Shown: positions 1 through 12,551 of the stretch, piece by piece
Numbering within the stretch: the first letter of the stretch is position 1
How the letters are laid out: the number at the start of each line of letters is the position of its first letter
DNA from: Phanerochaete sordida
Lineage: Eukaryota > Basidiomycota > Agaricomycetes > Polyporales > Phanerochaetaceae
Assembly: GCA_019973155.2 (NCBI GenBank)
Contig: BPQB01000003.1
Span: 682,001 to 746,000 of the forward strand
Length of the DNA: 64,000 nt
Direction: 5' to 3'
Notes under the pieces: model-generated
What the model was told of the DNA's origin: nothing
The model's input: the letters and a program-made list of their open reading frames with translations, nothing else
Databases searched by the model: none
Program-made: the position numbers and the translations under genes

Positions 1-574
1 GACGATTTGGTGCTCGTAAGCAGGGTCTGGGCGCGGTACAGCTGTCAGCAGGATCCAGAATACGGAAGCTACGGCGCACGCACCAGGAGGGTTGACCGTT
101 GGGATCTGGAGCGAGACGTGGAAGTAGAGATGTCCTGTCAGGCTGTTCGTCGTCTGCGGGAGGATTTCGGTGCGCAGCATGGGTCCGCCGTTCCATGTCG
201 ACGTGCTGTTTATTTTAATCTTGATCCCCTGTTTCTCGGCGGTGGCTGCCCAGAACGCTTTCGAAATGACGCAGACGAAGCATTGGATGTGACTACTCAC
301 TGGCAGGGTTCTTGTACGTGCTGCCGAGGGTGAGCCATGAGGAGGCCGTCTCGCCGTGCAAATTGCCGTAGATGTAGGTCTGATATGTCCCGACCTGATT
401 GCTCCAGCTCCACTGGTTGAAATCAGCGGAGGTGCTTTGCAGTTGCGCTTTGAGCCTCGACTAGACGCCAAAATATTGCTAAGCGTACGTATAAGCGTTG
501 AATCTTCCGTCCCAGAGGACAGTAGCACTGGCGGAGGCCGCGACGGCCAGCAAAGCGAAGATAGTCCTCATCAT
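1..574 (-). CDS. GH131 beta-glucanase, 5' part (runs off window start)
   Basis: Secreted glycoside hydrolase of family GH131, which acts on beta-1,3/1,6/1,4-glucans. Exons (- strand): 574-489, 434-301, 245-84, 41-<1; all phases close. The protein starts MMRTIFALLAVAASASA, a clear signal peptide, and the mature chain begins TVLWDGRFNAYT. GH131 hallmarks follow in order: WSWSNQVGTYQTYI, the NGGPMLRTEILPQT block and the EHQI motif just before the window edge. About 140 residues, roughly half of the usual 250-residue domain, are present. Intron 1 uses the acceptor at 435-436, because the nearer acceptor would shift the frame. No cellulose-binding module is visible at the N-terminus; a C-terminal one would lie outside the window. 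It probably helps degrade plant or fungal cell-wall glucan. The family call rests on recalled motifs, not a search. Confidence 0.88.
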
Positions 575-1129
575 CTCGGAGGCTGACTGCTGGCGGTATC
601 CTCGCAACTCTAGCCGTCTTATAGTCCGAGACGAAGAGCATGCTCCGCGTCGCCAAGGCCGACGATGGACCGGCGAACTCCAGCGTCGTGGTCATAGCCT
701 TTGCGGATGGCGAGCTCTGTATTGTCGGCGGTGTCAGGGATGCGTATGGGCTAAAGATCGGACCGAATACTGGCCGCTTTGAGTGTCTTCGGGCAGAGAA
801 TAGCGCTGCGACGCTGTGCGCGCACATTGCACGAGACATCGAAGTGAGCGTGAGGAGAGCTGGGGTCTTGTGGGAGAGGAGGCGGCTGTGGGTTTAGGAT
901 GAGTGTATGCGCCAAGGATTGGCGCGAACCGCGTCACCTACCGAAAGCGGAAGGGCCGGAGAGAGCCGAGCGTGGCTTGCAGTGGTTAAACTCCAAGCGC
1001 CTGGGGAGTATCCTGGCTCTCGCCGCGACTGAACTCGTTCGGATCCATTCCTCGTCCGACGCAGTCAAAACCACCCCCGCAACCCTCGCCGCCTCTCTCG
1101 CCATCCGACCCTCGCGTCTCGCAATTTTC
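575..1129. other. Intergenic, divergent promoter region
   Basis: About 555 bp between the starts of the GH131 gene (-) and the next gene (+). Short open frames occur on both strands, but none has codon bias, splice structure or recognisable sequence. Nothing else identified. Confidence 0.6.
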
Positions 1130-2348
1130 ATGTCGTCTTCCGCTCGCCTGTCGCCTCATCGCCGCCGCTCCCACTCTGCATCTTCCCCCCTCCCGGCATC
1201 TCGACACTCCTCGTCCGACAAATGGCGCACGTCCTCCAAGCGACAGCGCGCGGGCAACCCACGTAGCCCGTCCTGCAAAGACTTTGTGTCGGACCTCCCA
1301 ACAGACAAGTGGGACGTAGACAGATGGAGGCGGGGCAAGAAGGCGAGACGAGACAGTTCGGTGAGCACCCCGTCATGGGCACAGCGACGATCGCCCAGGG
1401 ATGCTAACACAGCCCTATGTTCAGTCTCCTCTATCAAGCCCGCGCGGCCCCTGCCTCTTTGGCTCGAGCCCCGTATTCCGCGAGCCGTGGGCCTTCGTGC
1501 CTCCATCCAGCCTCCCGAGCACCTCGGACGCCTTTCAACTGTTCCCCTCCCGCCCAAAGCCCAGTAGAAGCGTTTCTCACCATTCATCGCCGATATCCCG
1601 CCCGTTCCCAGATCAGCTCGCCATGCCGCCACGATCGCCGGACGAGGATACGACTCGATTACGCTCGACGGCGTTCGGCGAGCTGCAGCGCAGCATCGAG
1701 GAAAGCGGCGACTGCCTCGTGAGCCGGATGCGCGATTGGGAGCGCGAGCATGCATACCCGGGCCCGCGACCCGCGTCGTCGGCCGCCGCGTCTCTGGGCG
1801 AGATGGAACGTGCACCCGGTGTGGCGCCTTCACCGTGGGCAATCCCTGAAACGGACCTATACGATGACGAAGATGACATACAGATCGTATCCGGTGACCC
1901 CGTGTCTGATGGGACATCCGACTTTGGCTCGCGCCCAGGAGATGACGGAGAGGACGAGATGGATCTGGACCAGCCCTTGGGTAGCGCTCCCCACGACGTC
2001 GGTGCGCGGTTATCCTCCCCCGGGCACGGCACGCGCACCGTGCACTCTGCATACTCCACCGACGACGAGTCGCCAGCTCTCTCGTTTTCGACGTCGAGCT
2101 CGATCAGCTCGTCACTCGTCTCCTTACCTGGTCAGCCGTCGCCCTTCCTTAACCCGTCTTTCACCGGAAGCCATACGTCCCCATCGAAATCGCAACTAAG
2201 CACCTCGCCTTCTGAGAAGGCTATCGCCGCTCTCGCCCTCGTCATGGCCAACGGCGCGGGCGGGCTCAATGACTATGGAGCCGTGCTCGCTTCAGAGCAG
2301 CAGGCAATCACCACCGACGACTTCCTCGTCGGCGAGATGTGGCACTAA
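1130..2348 (+). CDS. Hypothetical Ser/Pro-rich protein (384 aa)
   Basis: Not recognised. Exons 1130-1360 and 1425-2348, joined in phase 0 (donor GTGAGC, branch GCTAAC, acceptor TTCAG). The N-terminal third is very basic and Ser/Arg-rich (SPHRRRSHSASS, RRGKKARRDSS) and could carry a nuclear localisation signal. The middle is acidic (DDEDDIQIV, DDGEDEMDLD). The C-terminal 60 residues are Ser/Thr-rich and end in a more hydrophobic, probably folded tail (EKAIAALALVMANGAGG, then DDFLVGEMWH). No transmembrane segment and no known domain. The tail looks the most likely to be conserved. It is divergent from GH131 and convergent with the next gene. The start is the first ATG (1130) of the long frame. 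Confidence 0.7.
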
Positions 2349-3009
2349 ATGCCGGCCATCGGCAGCCTATGCAAGACCACACGGATATGCAAGGGACCAT
2401 ATTCAACTAAAGGATATGATTTGCTGTATCGTTGAACTCCTTCCTCTTTTCTTGGTATCATTGAATCTTGGTGGTAAACTTCGTTCTCGGTTCTCGCTTA
2501 GTTCCTCACATTCCCCAACGTTGCTCCTATATCCAGCATCATCCCTCCCGCCTACAGCAGCAGCTTCTCATTACCATTCACTGTCACATATCCTTATTCT
2601 CCGTCCATCGTCCTCTGTATCACAGCCAGTCAGTTGTAGCCAAAACCAGCCCTCGCATTCGTAGCGATCCACATATTACACGAGATATTGTATATACTCC
2701 CAGAGTATTGTATCAGCTCGCGAACTGCCTCCGGGCAGAAATCGCGAAGCCAAATAGTCCAGTCTAATCCAAGCAACGTGCATCCTGTAGCTCCCATTTG
2801 TACATTGTCGCATGCCTTGTGCTGCTTCGGCTCCATTCCGAGAATTGGGGTATGCGCGAGGGTTGAACGGCACATCGCGATCGATGTTCCCGGCCCCTTG
2901 CGTGCCAGCTGCCCATGAGGCAGTGCTCCTGTCGTGCAGGGGCGTGAGCTAGGACCTTTCTGGGCCCCAGAATGGCGGCAGGCACTCACCGGCATGTGGC
3001 ACCTGCGGG
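2349..3009. other. Intergenic between convergent genes
   Basis: About 660 bp between two stop codons that face each other. The stretch is CT-rich around 2500-2640, consistent with 3' untranslated DNA. Short frames here have no supporting features. Confidence 0.6.
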
Positions 3010-4322
3010 CTAGTAGTCCACAGCCATGGTATGTACGGCAGCGGCGGCGCCGGAGCTCGACCCTCTTCTTTGGGTCGCCGCCAGAGTGTGAGAGGCCGAC
3101 GGCGTCGACGGGAAGGCGAGCTCGATACCCTCCGCGAGCAGTCGTTCGCTGAACTGGGCGAGATTCTCGACGAGCGTGCTCGACGTCGTGGCAATCCAGT
3201 CGCGGTGCCGCTGCTGGATCCGCGCGTTCTCGGCGCGCAGCTGCGCCGCGTCATGCTCGGCCTCCACGCGCAGCCGCACCTCGCGCTCCGCGTCCCGCTG
3301 TGCCGCCGCGCGCAGGCGCGTCTCCTGCTCGTACCGGGTCTCTGCTCGCAGACGTGCGGCGCGCTCGGCGGCGAGCGTGTCCTTCATCGCTGGGAACCCC
3401 CACGTTAGTCTGGGAAGGCGGCGCATGCGGAATGCAGGCGCACCTGAGATGATGGAAGCCAGTCCAGGGGGCAGGTACATCTCCCGCTCATGCTCGGAGA
3501 AATCGCCCTCATCCACTTCTGAGGGTACGCCGGTGCTAACCCAGGATGGGATCTCGGGAATCTCCAACAGCTCAAAGTCAGCCGGCGAGGGATCTCTGCG
3601 CGCCAGCCTTTTGTTACAAGGAGTTTCGCGGCAGGTCGTGTGTGATTGCCCTGGAAGGACATCAGGTGAAGGTTTGCCTATCAGCGAACCCTGGGAGTCT
3701 GAGTCTTCGACGGCTTCGCGTGTAGTCAATTCTTCGCTGGCTGCATTGGTTCCGCACACAATGTCGGTTTCGGAGCTGCTTGATACACGCCCTTTAACGT
3801 CCAACGACGCGTAATAGGCCGTGTGTTGCACGGTTGCAGATGACGTGGGTGTCAGCAGCCCAAAGGTGGAAGCTGCACTGCTGGATCCCCCTATTACTTT
3901 CATATGGCTCGTGGGCAGAGCAGGCATGTTCTTGCGAAGACTTCCAGCGTATGAAACGCGTTGTCTTTTAACCGGCGATGACGGCCCAGGTGAGCTCGTT
4001 GGCTCCCGCCTGGACGAAGAGGTGTCATCGATCTTCTCAGCCTGAGACCCTGCGTGACCGAGACGCATGGTTGGCATCGTTGATAAAGGTCAGGGCCAAC
4101 GGTGCTTACGCCTCTTATACGGTGGTGGATCGACCAACACACAATCTGTATGCAAACCTCTGACGATCACGACGTGGTCAGGAGCTCCAGGATCTAGAAC
4201 GAACCTAAGCGCATACTTGCGCGGAACGAAGTGGAGACAGTTCCGGAGAGTTGAGTTTCTGAACTAGATATGTGTATGCGCAACATCTCATAGAAAGTCG
4301 TACCCACCTTCAGCGAGCTCAT
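3010..4322 (-). CDS. Hypothetical coiled-coil protein (384 aa)
   Basis: Not recognised. Exons (- strand): 4322-4308 (15 nt, MSSLK), 4263-4110, 4049-3444, 3389-3010. The N-terminal exon encodes a compact, probably folded block (FRNSTLRNCLHFVPRKYALR, then DHVVIVRGLHTDCVLVDPPP). A Ser/Thr-rich linker with a likely NLS (SPVKRQRVS) follows. The last 120 residues are a long amphipathic Arg/Ala/Glu helix (AAERAARLRAETRYEQETRL and on), a strong coiled-coil candidate. The 54-nt intron at 3443-3390 keeps the frame if retained, so an 18-residue longer isoform is possible. The 15-nt first exon is inferred from the splice signals and the conserved-looking block that follows. Function unknown; a nuclear scaffold or DNA-associated role would be a guess. 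Confidence 0.65.
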
Positions 4323-4605
4323 GTTGTTCCTCCGTGTCAGATGCACCGGAGTCGGCCGAGGCTAATTGTGTGAAGCTAGATCGCATAGCGAGCAGTATCA
4401 AAACACTGTCCAGAGTCCATATGCAAGACTAAGAAAGATGAAGGAGCAAAGACAAGATGAATTGGTTGGGTTTCCGTGGTGGTTCGCGTCCAAGTTCCCC
4501 GCACTCGGCTACCGTTAAGCGCACGGGCGCCGATCATGCAGATCCCGATCTGAGCATGGCGGAAGCGCCGTGCCCTGCTGCCCGCCCACCACCACCGCGT
4601 CCGCC

Positions 4606-6101
<1,496 letters not shown>

Positions 6102-6232
6102 GAGAATTGAGCAGCAATCCACTGATAGGGTTAGCTACAGAATCCGTTCAAATAAATAACAGAGGCATGCTAGCGATGCAGTCCTTGGCTAAATAAGTAC
6201 GGGGGATGATACAGTGACTAGACAACGATCAA

Positions 6233-8262
6233 CTACAGCATGGTAACACCGGGTGTAGTCTGGGACATGGTGAGCAACTGGGCGACTTGCGCCAGATGAT
6301 TCGGTGTGGGCTGAGCTTGCCCTGGAGGAGGCATCTGAGGAGGCATCTGATGTGCCTGCGACGTGACAGCTTGGCTAGGTTGAGGCGTCGGATTCGCAGG
6401 AGCATGGTTGGCTACTGAGTGGTCGACTTGCGGAGGCTGGTTCGTCGGCGCAGCCTGTCCATTCTGTGTCGGCGCTGCGATGTTGTAGTCTGGCTGCTGT
6501 GAGAGCAGCTCTCTGAATCTCCGGAAGCGGCTGCGGGTGCGCTCGACATCGCCGCCGGACTTGTCGTAGAAAGCTCTGACTTCTTTCACGGTGAAGAGAT
6601 ACTCGTCAGCTATGTCCAGAACGACAGATGCGACGTGATGGCTCTGGTCGTCAGAACTGCGGCAGCGGTCAGAAATCGTAGAATGGATGACAACGGCAAG
6701 GCGCGTACCTCGATCGCAGCTTCTTCTTAGGAGGCTCTTCCTCTTCTTCGGCCCTCCGAGCCAACTGGGGCGGAGGTCCCTGACCATCTCGGTTGCGCCA
6801 TTCGTGGTCGTCATCCTCCTCTTCAGGCGCATGCTGACGCGCTGCGACAACCTCGGGCGGAGGAATATGAGAAGGCGGCGGCGGAGGATAAGTCGGCGGG
6901 GGCCCCAGCCTTGGATCGTACAGGACGGGACCAAATGAGCCGGGAGCTGGCATACCACCGGCTGCGATGGGCTGCTGTCCTGGCACTGGCGCGAGGACCG
7001 GAGGTGCAGTGATGAAGTCAAGCTCTTCAGCCGAGGGGCCAGCCTCTCCATCGCGCCCCTTCCGCTTGCTGCGCTTCGCCTTCTCTTCCGGCTTGCGGAC
7101 GTAGCCATACTGACCCTTCTCGCCCATCACAGGCTTGTTGCGCTCCACAATCTCAGCAATTTTGACGTCCAAACGGGCCGCATTCTTCTTGTAGCGTTCG
7201 CGCCATGACTGCCAGGTGTGGCGACTAACCCATGTATAGTCTGGATCGCCAGCCTAGAGCGTCGAACAAAGTGAGCCGTTTTGTGTGGATGTGGTTGTGG
7301 CGAACGCACCATGTCGCAGAGCTGTTGGTAGAGGCGGTTGCCAGTTCTGCCACCAGTCTCCTTGAAAGGTATCTTCATGGCGATCCAGTTGCACAGGTGC
7401 GCTTCATCTTCTTCAGTGAAGTGGGTTCGCCTGCATAATCGAGGTCCTATTTCAGCAACCACCCAGCAAGCTATGTGACATGGAACTCACTCTTCGCCAG
7501 GTCTACGACCGCCCGGATTCTTGTACACCACCGGCGTATAAGACACAGACCCCTTCTCGATACATTTCTTCACCCAGAGGTACGATTCAACGTACTTGTC
7601 CGGCTCATTCTGGTAAGTTTTCACAAGGTGTTGGAAGACTTCCGTGTTTGGATCGGCGAGGATGACTCTGGCAGATTGTGGGGACGCAGAAGGATCTCCT
7701 CCGGAATGCTTTGAAGGATTCGTGGGAGTTAAAAAATCGTATCCACGCGCTGAACTCGTGCAGTACTCACTAAGATGCGTAGACTAAGCGCGGCGCGCAC
7801 GTTCACGTTCGCAATGCTGGAGTCAATATGCATCCGGATGGGCTGGCCCTCGTGAATGAAGATCTGTCTGAGGAGCATACCCTGGACCTTGCATGCTTCG
7901 ATGAAGGTATATGGCACGAAATATCGCTCTGGGCGGTCAGGACTATTCCAACAGAGCCGCAAGCGTTCCTCTTCCGGGGTGCCTGGTTGGACAAGGATGA
8001 ACCCTGCGCGAGGTACTTTGGATTCTACTCTTCCTCCAAGGGCCTGGATGTCACGTCAATAAGGCGAGGGAGTGCCAAATGAGACGCGACTAAACGCACC
8101 GCGATTGTCTCGCAGACCTCCGTTTGTATGTCGTGGGGGATGTCCTTCTGGACGAAGAACTTGATGGCCATGCCATTTTCATCTTGGAAGATAGGCTAGT
8201 AAGAGAGATGATGGCTGCTCGTGAACAGGTCTATCGTGCAAGCAGAAATGGACGAGTACCAT
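6233..8262 (-). CDS. rap1: Telomere protein Rap1 homologue (559 aa)
   Basis: Telomere-associated Rap1/TERF2IP-type protein; it binds the telomeric complex and controls telomere length and silencing. Exons (- strand): 8262-8260, 8195-8100, 8043-7771, 7708-7491, 7430-7310, 7253-6709, 6656-6233. Residues 1-80 form a BRCT-like fold (IKFFVQKDIPHD, GRVESKVPRAGFILV, FVPYTFIEACKV). A second BRCT-like unit follows (RVILADPNTEVFQHLVKTY, YVESYLWVKKCI). Next comes the Rap1 Myb domain (RTHFTEEDEAHLCNWIAM, TWQSWRERYKKNAARLD). A basic, Pro-rich, acidic linker leads to a C-terminal helical block (ADEYLFTVKEVRAFYDKSGG, RSRFRRFREL), which may be the Rap1 C-terminal domain. The first exon is only the ATG; an in-frame TAG directly precedes exon 2, so an upstream start needs an intron. 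ATG at 8171 is the alternative start. Confidence 0.85.
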
Positions 8263-8352
8263 GTTGACCGCGGCAGCAAGCCTGAACTTGCGGGAAGACC
8301 GAAGATTGGGTTAGAGTTAGGTTACGCACGCTTCGGGGTTAGGGCCTCAGCC

Positions 8353-8359
8353 TTATATA
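8353..8359 (-). promoter_or_regulatory. Putative TATA box of the Rap1 gene
   Basis: On the minus strand the sequence reads TATATAA about 91 bp upstream of the Rap1 ATG. The spacing is plausible for a fungal core promoter with a short leader. Inference only. Confidence 0.4.
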
Positions 8360-8493
8360 CATGCTTACGTGATCACTCATAGACGCTGGATGCTATAGGC
8401 GGTTCCCTTCCTCGAGTCGAGTCCATGTTCAGGTTCAATTTGGGTCCAATGCACGTAGTACTCGAACGAAGCTGGAGCCGTCTAGCTAACCGT

Positions 8494-10207
8494 CTAGTCC
8501 GTAACGGGATGGACAACGAACCACTTGTTGAACATCATGTCCGGATCGTACTTCTTCTTCACTTGCTGCATTTTTGGGTAATTCTCGCCGAAGAGTTCCT
8601 TCGCTCTCGAAGGCTTGACTATGCCCTCGGCCGTTGGAAGAGCCTCTGTGTCCGGGCCTGATTACAGGTGAGCATACAAAATCGTCATGCCATAGCGAGC
8701 TCTGGACGTACTGAAATTGCCGTATGCCATTCCAGGGACTTTGACCATGCTCGACAACTCATCTACGAGCTTCTTGGCTTTGACCTCGAGCTCGGGCTTG
8801 TGTTCGTCCCACATGACGAGACAGATGCCGTTTCCCGGTAGGTTACGACGATACGGCGTCTCCTCCTTGGGAATGCTGTTGATTTTTCCGTGAGGCAGGA
8901 ACTCAAGCCCGATCGAGCCGCGGAAGGGGCCATCTTTGAACAGGTCCATAACCTTGTCGAAGGCATCGTAGGTGATGATCTTCGTGGCGTCGTCCGTCAG
9001 CACGCCGCGCATCCAGCAGCACTTTCCAGGGGGCGTAAAAGCGTCCTAACATCTAAATGTAAATATGGGTGAAACACGTCTAGTCGGACAGGTCGTACCA
9101 TCATGGAGTTCCAGGTCTCGTACGGCATCTCCCCTCTCATGTCAGCGACTGGACCTAAATCCATGTTGAGCTTAGCATTGAACCCTTTGCTGAGCGGCCT
9201 GGACGTACCCAGATCCGTGAATGTTTTGTACGCTTGACGACCATCCGCCTCGGAACCGTTGTAGAAAGTGAGCAGCGTCAGTGCGGGCTATATAGCACGG
9301 CCACTATTAGCGAGGCTCGATGGCGCGGACGTGATGATCGTCCTCACCGTTCCATCTGGTGCGCGACCCATGATCGCGTGCATAGCCTCCTTGGGGCTCG
9401 CTTTGGGATACCATTCGTCGATGAGCTGGGCGACATCCAGCAGCTTGTCCCTGCCGAAGATGACGGGGCCGCCAAACACAGTCTTCCGCTGAGGGTACAG
9501 CTGGAAGACGAACTCGGTGACGACACCGAAGTTCGAGCCTCCGCCACGGATGCCCCAGAACAAGTCAGGATTCTCCGTCTTGTTCGCGGTGCGGATGGCG
9601 CCGTCTGCAGTAACGACAGTGGCCTGACGCACGTGGTCGATGGTGAGGCCGTGCTCGGGACTCAGCCAGCCGTAGCCGCCGCCAACAGTAAGTCTACGTC
9701 GACCATCAGCAAAGCAGCCGTCTTATTGGGATGTTTAGTACTCACCCGCCTACTCCAGTCTGTTTGAACAATTAGAAACGCAGTTTTCAGCGACGCAGTG
9801 GACATGCTTACGTGACTAACAGTCCCAGCGACCATAGCGAGGCCGTGGGCCATAGTCGCCTTGTCTACGGCTCCCCACTTCGCACCTCCTTGGACGTACG
9901 CGAGCTTCTTCTCCGGGTCGACCTTGACGCCGTTTAGGTAACGCGACAAGTCGATGATCAGGCCATCCTCGCTCGAAGACGCGCCGTTGGGACTGTGGCC
10001 ACCACCACAGATCGCGATTTTGATTTCGTTTGCCTTCGCATATTTGAGGGCTGTGGCAACGTCTTCCGCATCCTTGACGTACGCCACGATGCGCGCGCGA
10101 CGGACCGCGTTCAAGGCCCAGCGCGCGATGGCCTGCTCGTAACCTTCGTCCTTGGCGGTGACGACGTCGCCCTTGAAGCTCTTGCGGAACGATTCAAAGT
10201 CAGTCAT
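8494..10207 (-). CDS. FAD-linked oxidoreductase, berberine-bridge-like (462 aa)
   Basis: VAO-superfamily flavoenzyme (FAD_binding_4 plus BBE domain), probably oxidising an alcohol, sugar or alkaloid-like substrate with O2. Exons (- strand): 10207-9812, 9759-9746 (14 nt), 9693-9348, 9287-9209, 9154-9099, 9045-8712, 8657-8494. No signal peptide is seen, so it is probably cytosolic. The FAD site ICGGGHSPNG keeps the His for covalent 8-alpha linkage. The second flavin Cys of bicovalent BBE enzymes is absent: the equivalent stretch reads TGVGGLTVGGGYGWLSPEHG. DLFWGIRGGGSNFGVVTEF is the family core, and the C-terminus has the BBE motif ELFGENYPKMQQVKKKYDP. The last intron (8711-8658) hides a TAA that would otherwise look like a nonsense mutation. 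It lies upstream of a second FAD enzyme on the same strand; the substrate is unknown. Confidence 0.85.
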
Positions 10208-10531
10208 AGCGAGGAATCGTTAAGGAAGGTTGATGACCCGCGCTCAGTTGTCGGTGGGATCCTTTAAATGCTTCGGATGTGGGGCCGGGGAGGCTATCGA
10301 AGTAGCATGCCGTTGCGCGCGACGTGAAACGCGGATTCGAAAATCCGAGGCCAAGGAGTTTGAGAGAAACGGGTGACAGGCTGCTTCAAATAGGAGTGGC
10401 ACTGCTCGGGCAGCATCGCAACGGCATGGAAAATGCTTCGGATACTCCTGAGTAGAGAAATCATCACACTGGCACACAAACTAGCAGTCCGGGGTAACAG
10501 ATAGCTTGCGCGAAGACTACAGCACATACAA
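10208..10531. other. Intergenic, promoter of the BBE-like gene
   Basis: 324 bp between two genes on the minus strand. It holds the 3' flank of the dehydrogenase gene and the promoter of the oxidoreductase gene. No ORF or RNA gene is supported. Confidence 0.55.
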
Positions 10532-12380
10532 CTATTCCAGGACTTTCCCTGGGTTCATGATACCCTTCGGGTCGAAGAGCGCCTTGATCTTCTTCATGAG
10601 GTCGATGCTCGTCGTGCTCTTAGAGTACTGCAGGGCGTGGGTCTTCATAGCTCCTATACCGTGCTCGGCGGATATCGATCCCTTGTAAGAAGCTAGGGGC
10701 GAGAGTCAGACCTTGTGGAGCCAAGTCACCGCCCGGGGCGTCGAACACTTACCGACTAGCTCGTACACGAATGGCTCGAGCGCTGCCTCTATCTCTGGTG
10801 TGTATGCCGCAGCCACAACGTTCAGGTGCAGGTTGCCTAAACCCCTTCAGCTTTCGTGAATTTCATGGCCGATCCCGGAACTTCACGTACCGTCACCGAC
10901 GTGACCGTAACCCACTACGTGCTTGACAGCATCATCGTGGAGGAGACCCTTCGATTTGAGATGGTCCCGAGTCTTGTCCACCACCTCTTTGAAGCTAGCG
11001 ACAGGAATCGAGATGTCGTACTTGTACGCTTTGCCCTCTTTCGATACAGCCTCGGTGATGCCTTCACGGATTGCCCAGAGCTGAGAGAATTGTGCGGGAG
11101 ACTGAGACAAGACACCGGTGTTAATCAGCGGTTCGTCAGCTTCCAAAAGAGATTCCAGAAGACCGTTGAGTTTCTGCAGTCGAGTCAGAAGGGAAATCTT
11201 GAGCTATAGACCGATGACCAACCTCTTCGTCGTGCTCGCGCTTGCCACCACTTGTCTCAACGAGGACAAAGCACTCGGCGCCCTCAACATCTTCATCGTT
11301 CAGGGCACGGCCCTGGCCGTGTTTGACGGCCAGTTCATACGACTTCCTGTCGATGAACTCGAACGCGGAAAGAATCTCCGAGAGCTGACGCTTCACTTCG
11401 CGGAACAGCGGGAGGACATTGTCGTACTTCGGCAGAGCGAGCATAACATTGCTCGAGGCCTGAGGGGCCGGGGCTGCGAGGATTGAGACACCCGTGACTA
11501 TGCCCAAAGTGCCTTCAGCGCCGATGAACAACTGCTTAAGGTCATAACCTGCCCAAATCCATGAGCTAAAGGGCGGAAAGCGGAGGCAAATGTTCACGTG
11601 CCGGTATTATCCTTTCGGAGGGTGCTGAGCTGGTCCAGGACGGTGCCGTCAGGCAGCACGACCTCAAGACCAAGGACAGACCCATGGAGATTGCCATAGC
11701 GCAGGAGGCGGAGGCCCCCGGCATTCGTGGACACATTTCCGCCGATCTGGCAGCTGCAAGACTGTTGTGGACACTGTCTGGTGCATCACAATTACTGAGG
11801 CGTACCTGCCCTTCGCACCAAGGTCCAGAGGCATTATATAATCATGCGGGGCAAGATATTCGGACATGGCCTCGAGGATACAGCCGGCATCCGCGACAAT
11901 AATACCTATGAGCATCCGCGGATTAATATCAATGTACGCGCAACCAAACGGACACTCACCAGAGACGGGGTCGAAGGAGCGAATCTTGGTCATGTTACCA
12001 AGACTCAGAATCAGCTCGTCCTTCAGAGGGACACTGCCTCCGACCAAGCCAGTGTTCCCACCTTGGGGGACAATGGCAATCCCGCGCTCGTTGCAATACT
12101 TGACAATCTCGCTAACCTCCTTCGTGGATTTCGGACGCAGCACTGTCGTCGATTTGCCATGGTACTTGTTCATCCAGTCATCATTAAAGATGGACAGTTC
12201 AGACGCAGGCGAAGAAACAGGAGATAGTGTCGAGATAATGGAGGCGGCGGGGAGGATCTTCTGGAAGTGGGCAATGTCCTGCTCAGTGACCGAATTGAAC
12301 TTGAGGGTTGCGGGTGTATGTGCCCAGCGTCGAGCAGCACGCTGGGGGAGCCTCCGTACGGCACAGCGGGTGGCAAACAT
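10532..12380 (-). CDS. Mitochondrial D-2-hydroxyglutarate / D-lactate dehydrogenase (508 aa)
   Basis: FAD enzyme of the yeast Dld2/Dld3 and human D2HGDH family, oxidising D-2-hydroxyglutarate (and often D-lactate) in the mitochondrion. Exons (- strand): 12380-11960, 11905-11806, 11753-11602, 11548-11223, 11173-10891, 10836-10753, 10692-10532. The N-terminus [19 protein letters not shown] is a classic mitochondrial presequence and fixes the start at 12380. The FAD site is [68 protein letters not shown] (metal-binding histidines) and [10 protein letters not shown] are all present in order. The third intron starts with GC (11601-11600), the only join that restores the conserved DNTGYDLKQ. The fourth intron has an unusual GTTGGT donor. 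Length and order match the family. Confidence 0.92.
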
Positions 12381-12551
12381 GGTGGTATGAGACAAGGACG
12401 TGCGGGACGGGATGCGGGGGTGAGCCAACCCCAGGCGGCGCTTTCGGCCTACCGGAGTTAACTTTGTATTACTCGCGGCGTCGCGCTCTCGCGTGCCACG
12501 CTCTAATTACCGCGTCCACATTCGCTGCGGCCGACGCTCCCTCGGACACCC
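12381..12551. promoter_or_regulatory. Short divergent promoter
   Basis: 171 bp separate the start codons of the dehydrogenase (-) and the WD40 gene (+), so the two probably share a bidirectional promoter. No specific site identified. Confidence 0.45.

Noticed and set aside
1156..2052. 298-codon minus-strand frame over the first orphan gene
   Set aside because: Arg/Pro-rich antisense shadow of exon 2; no domain, and the plus-strand model has proper splice signals.
6233..7108. Single 291-codon minus frame over the end of Rap1
   Set aside because: Only its 3' part (6656-6233) is coding; the upstream part is in the wrong frame and is replaced by exon 6 after the intron at 6708-6657.
8655..8665. 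In-frame TAA that seemed to truncate the BBE-like enzyme (pseudogene?)
   Set aside because: A 54-nt GT-AG intron (8711-8658) removes it and joins YGNF to SPDTEALP in frame, restoring the conserved BBE C-terminus.
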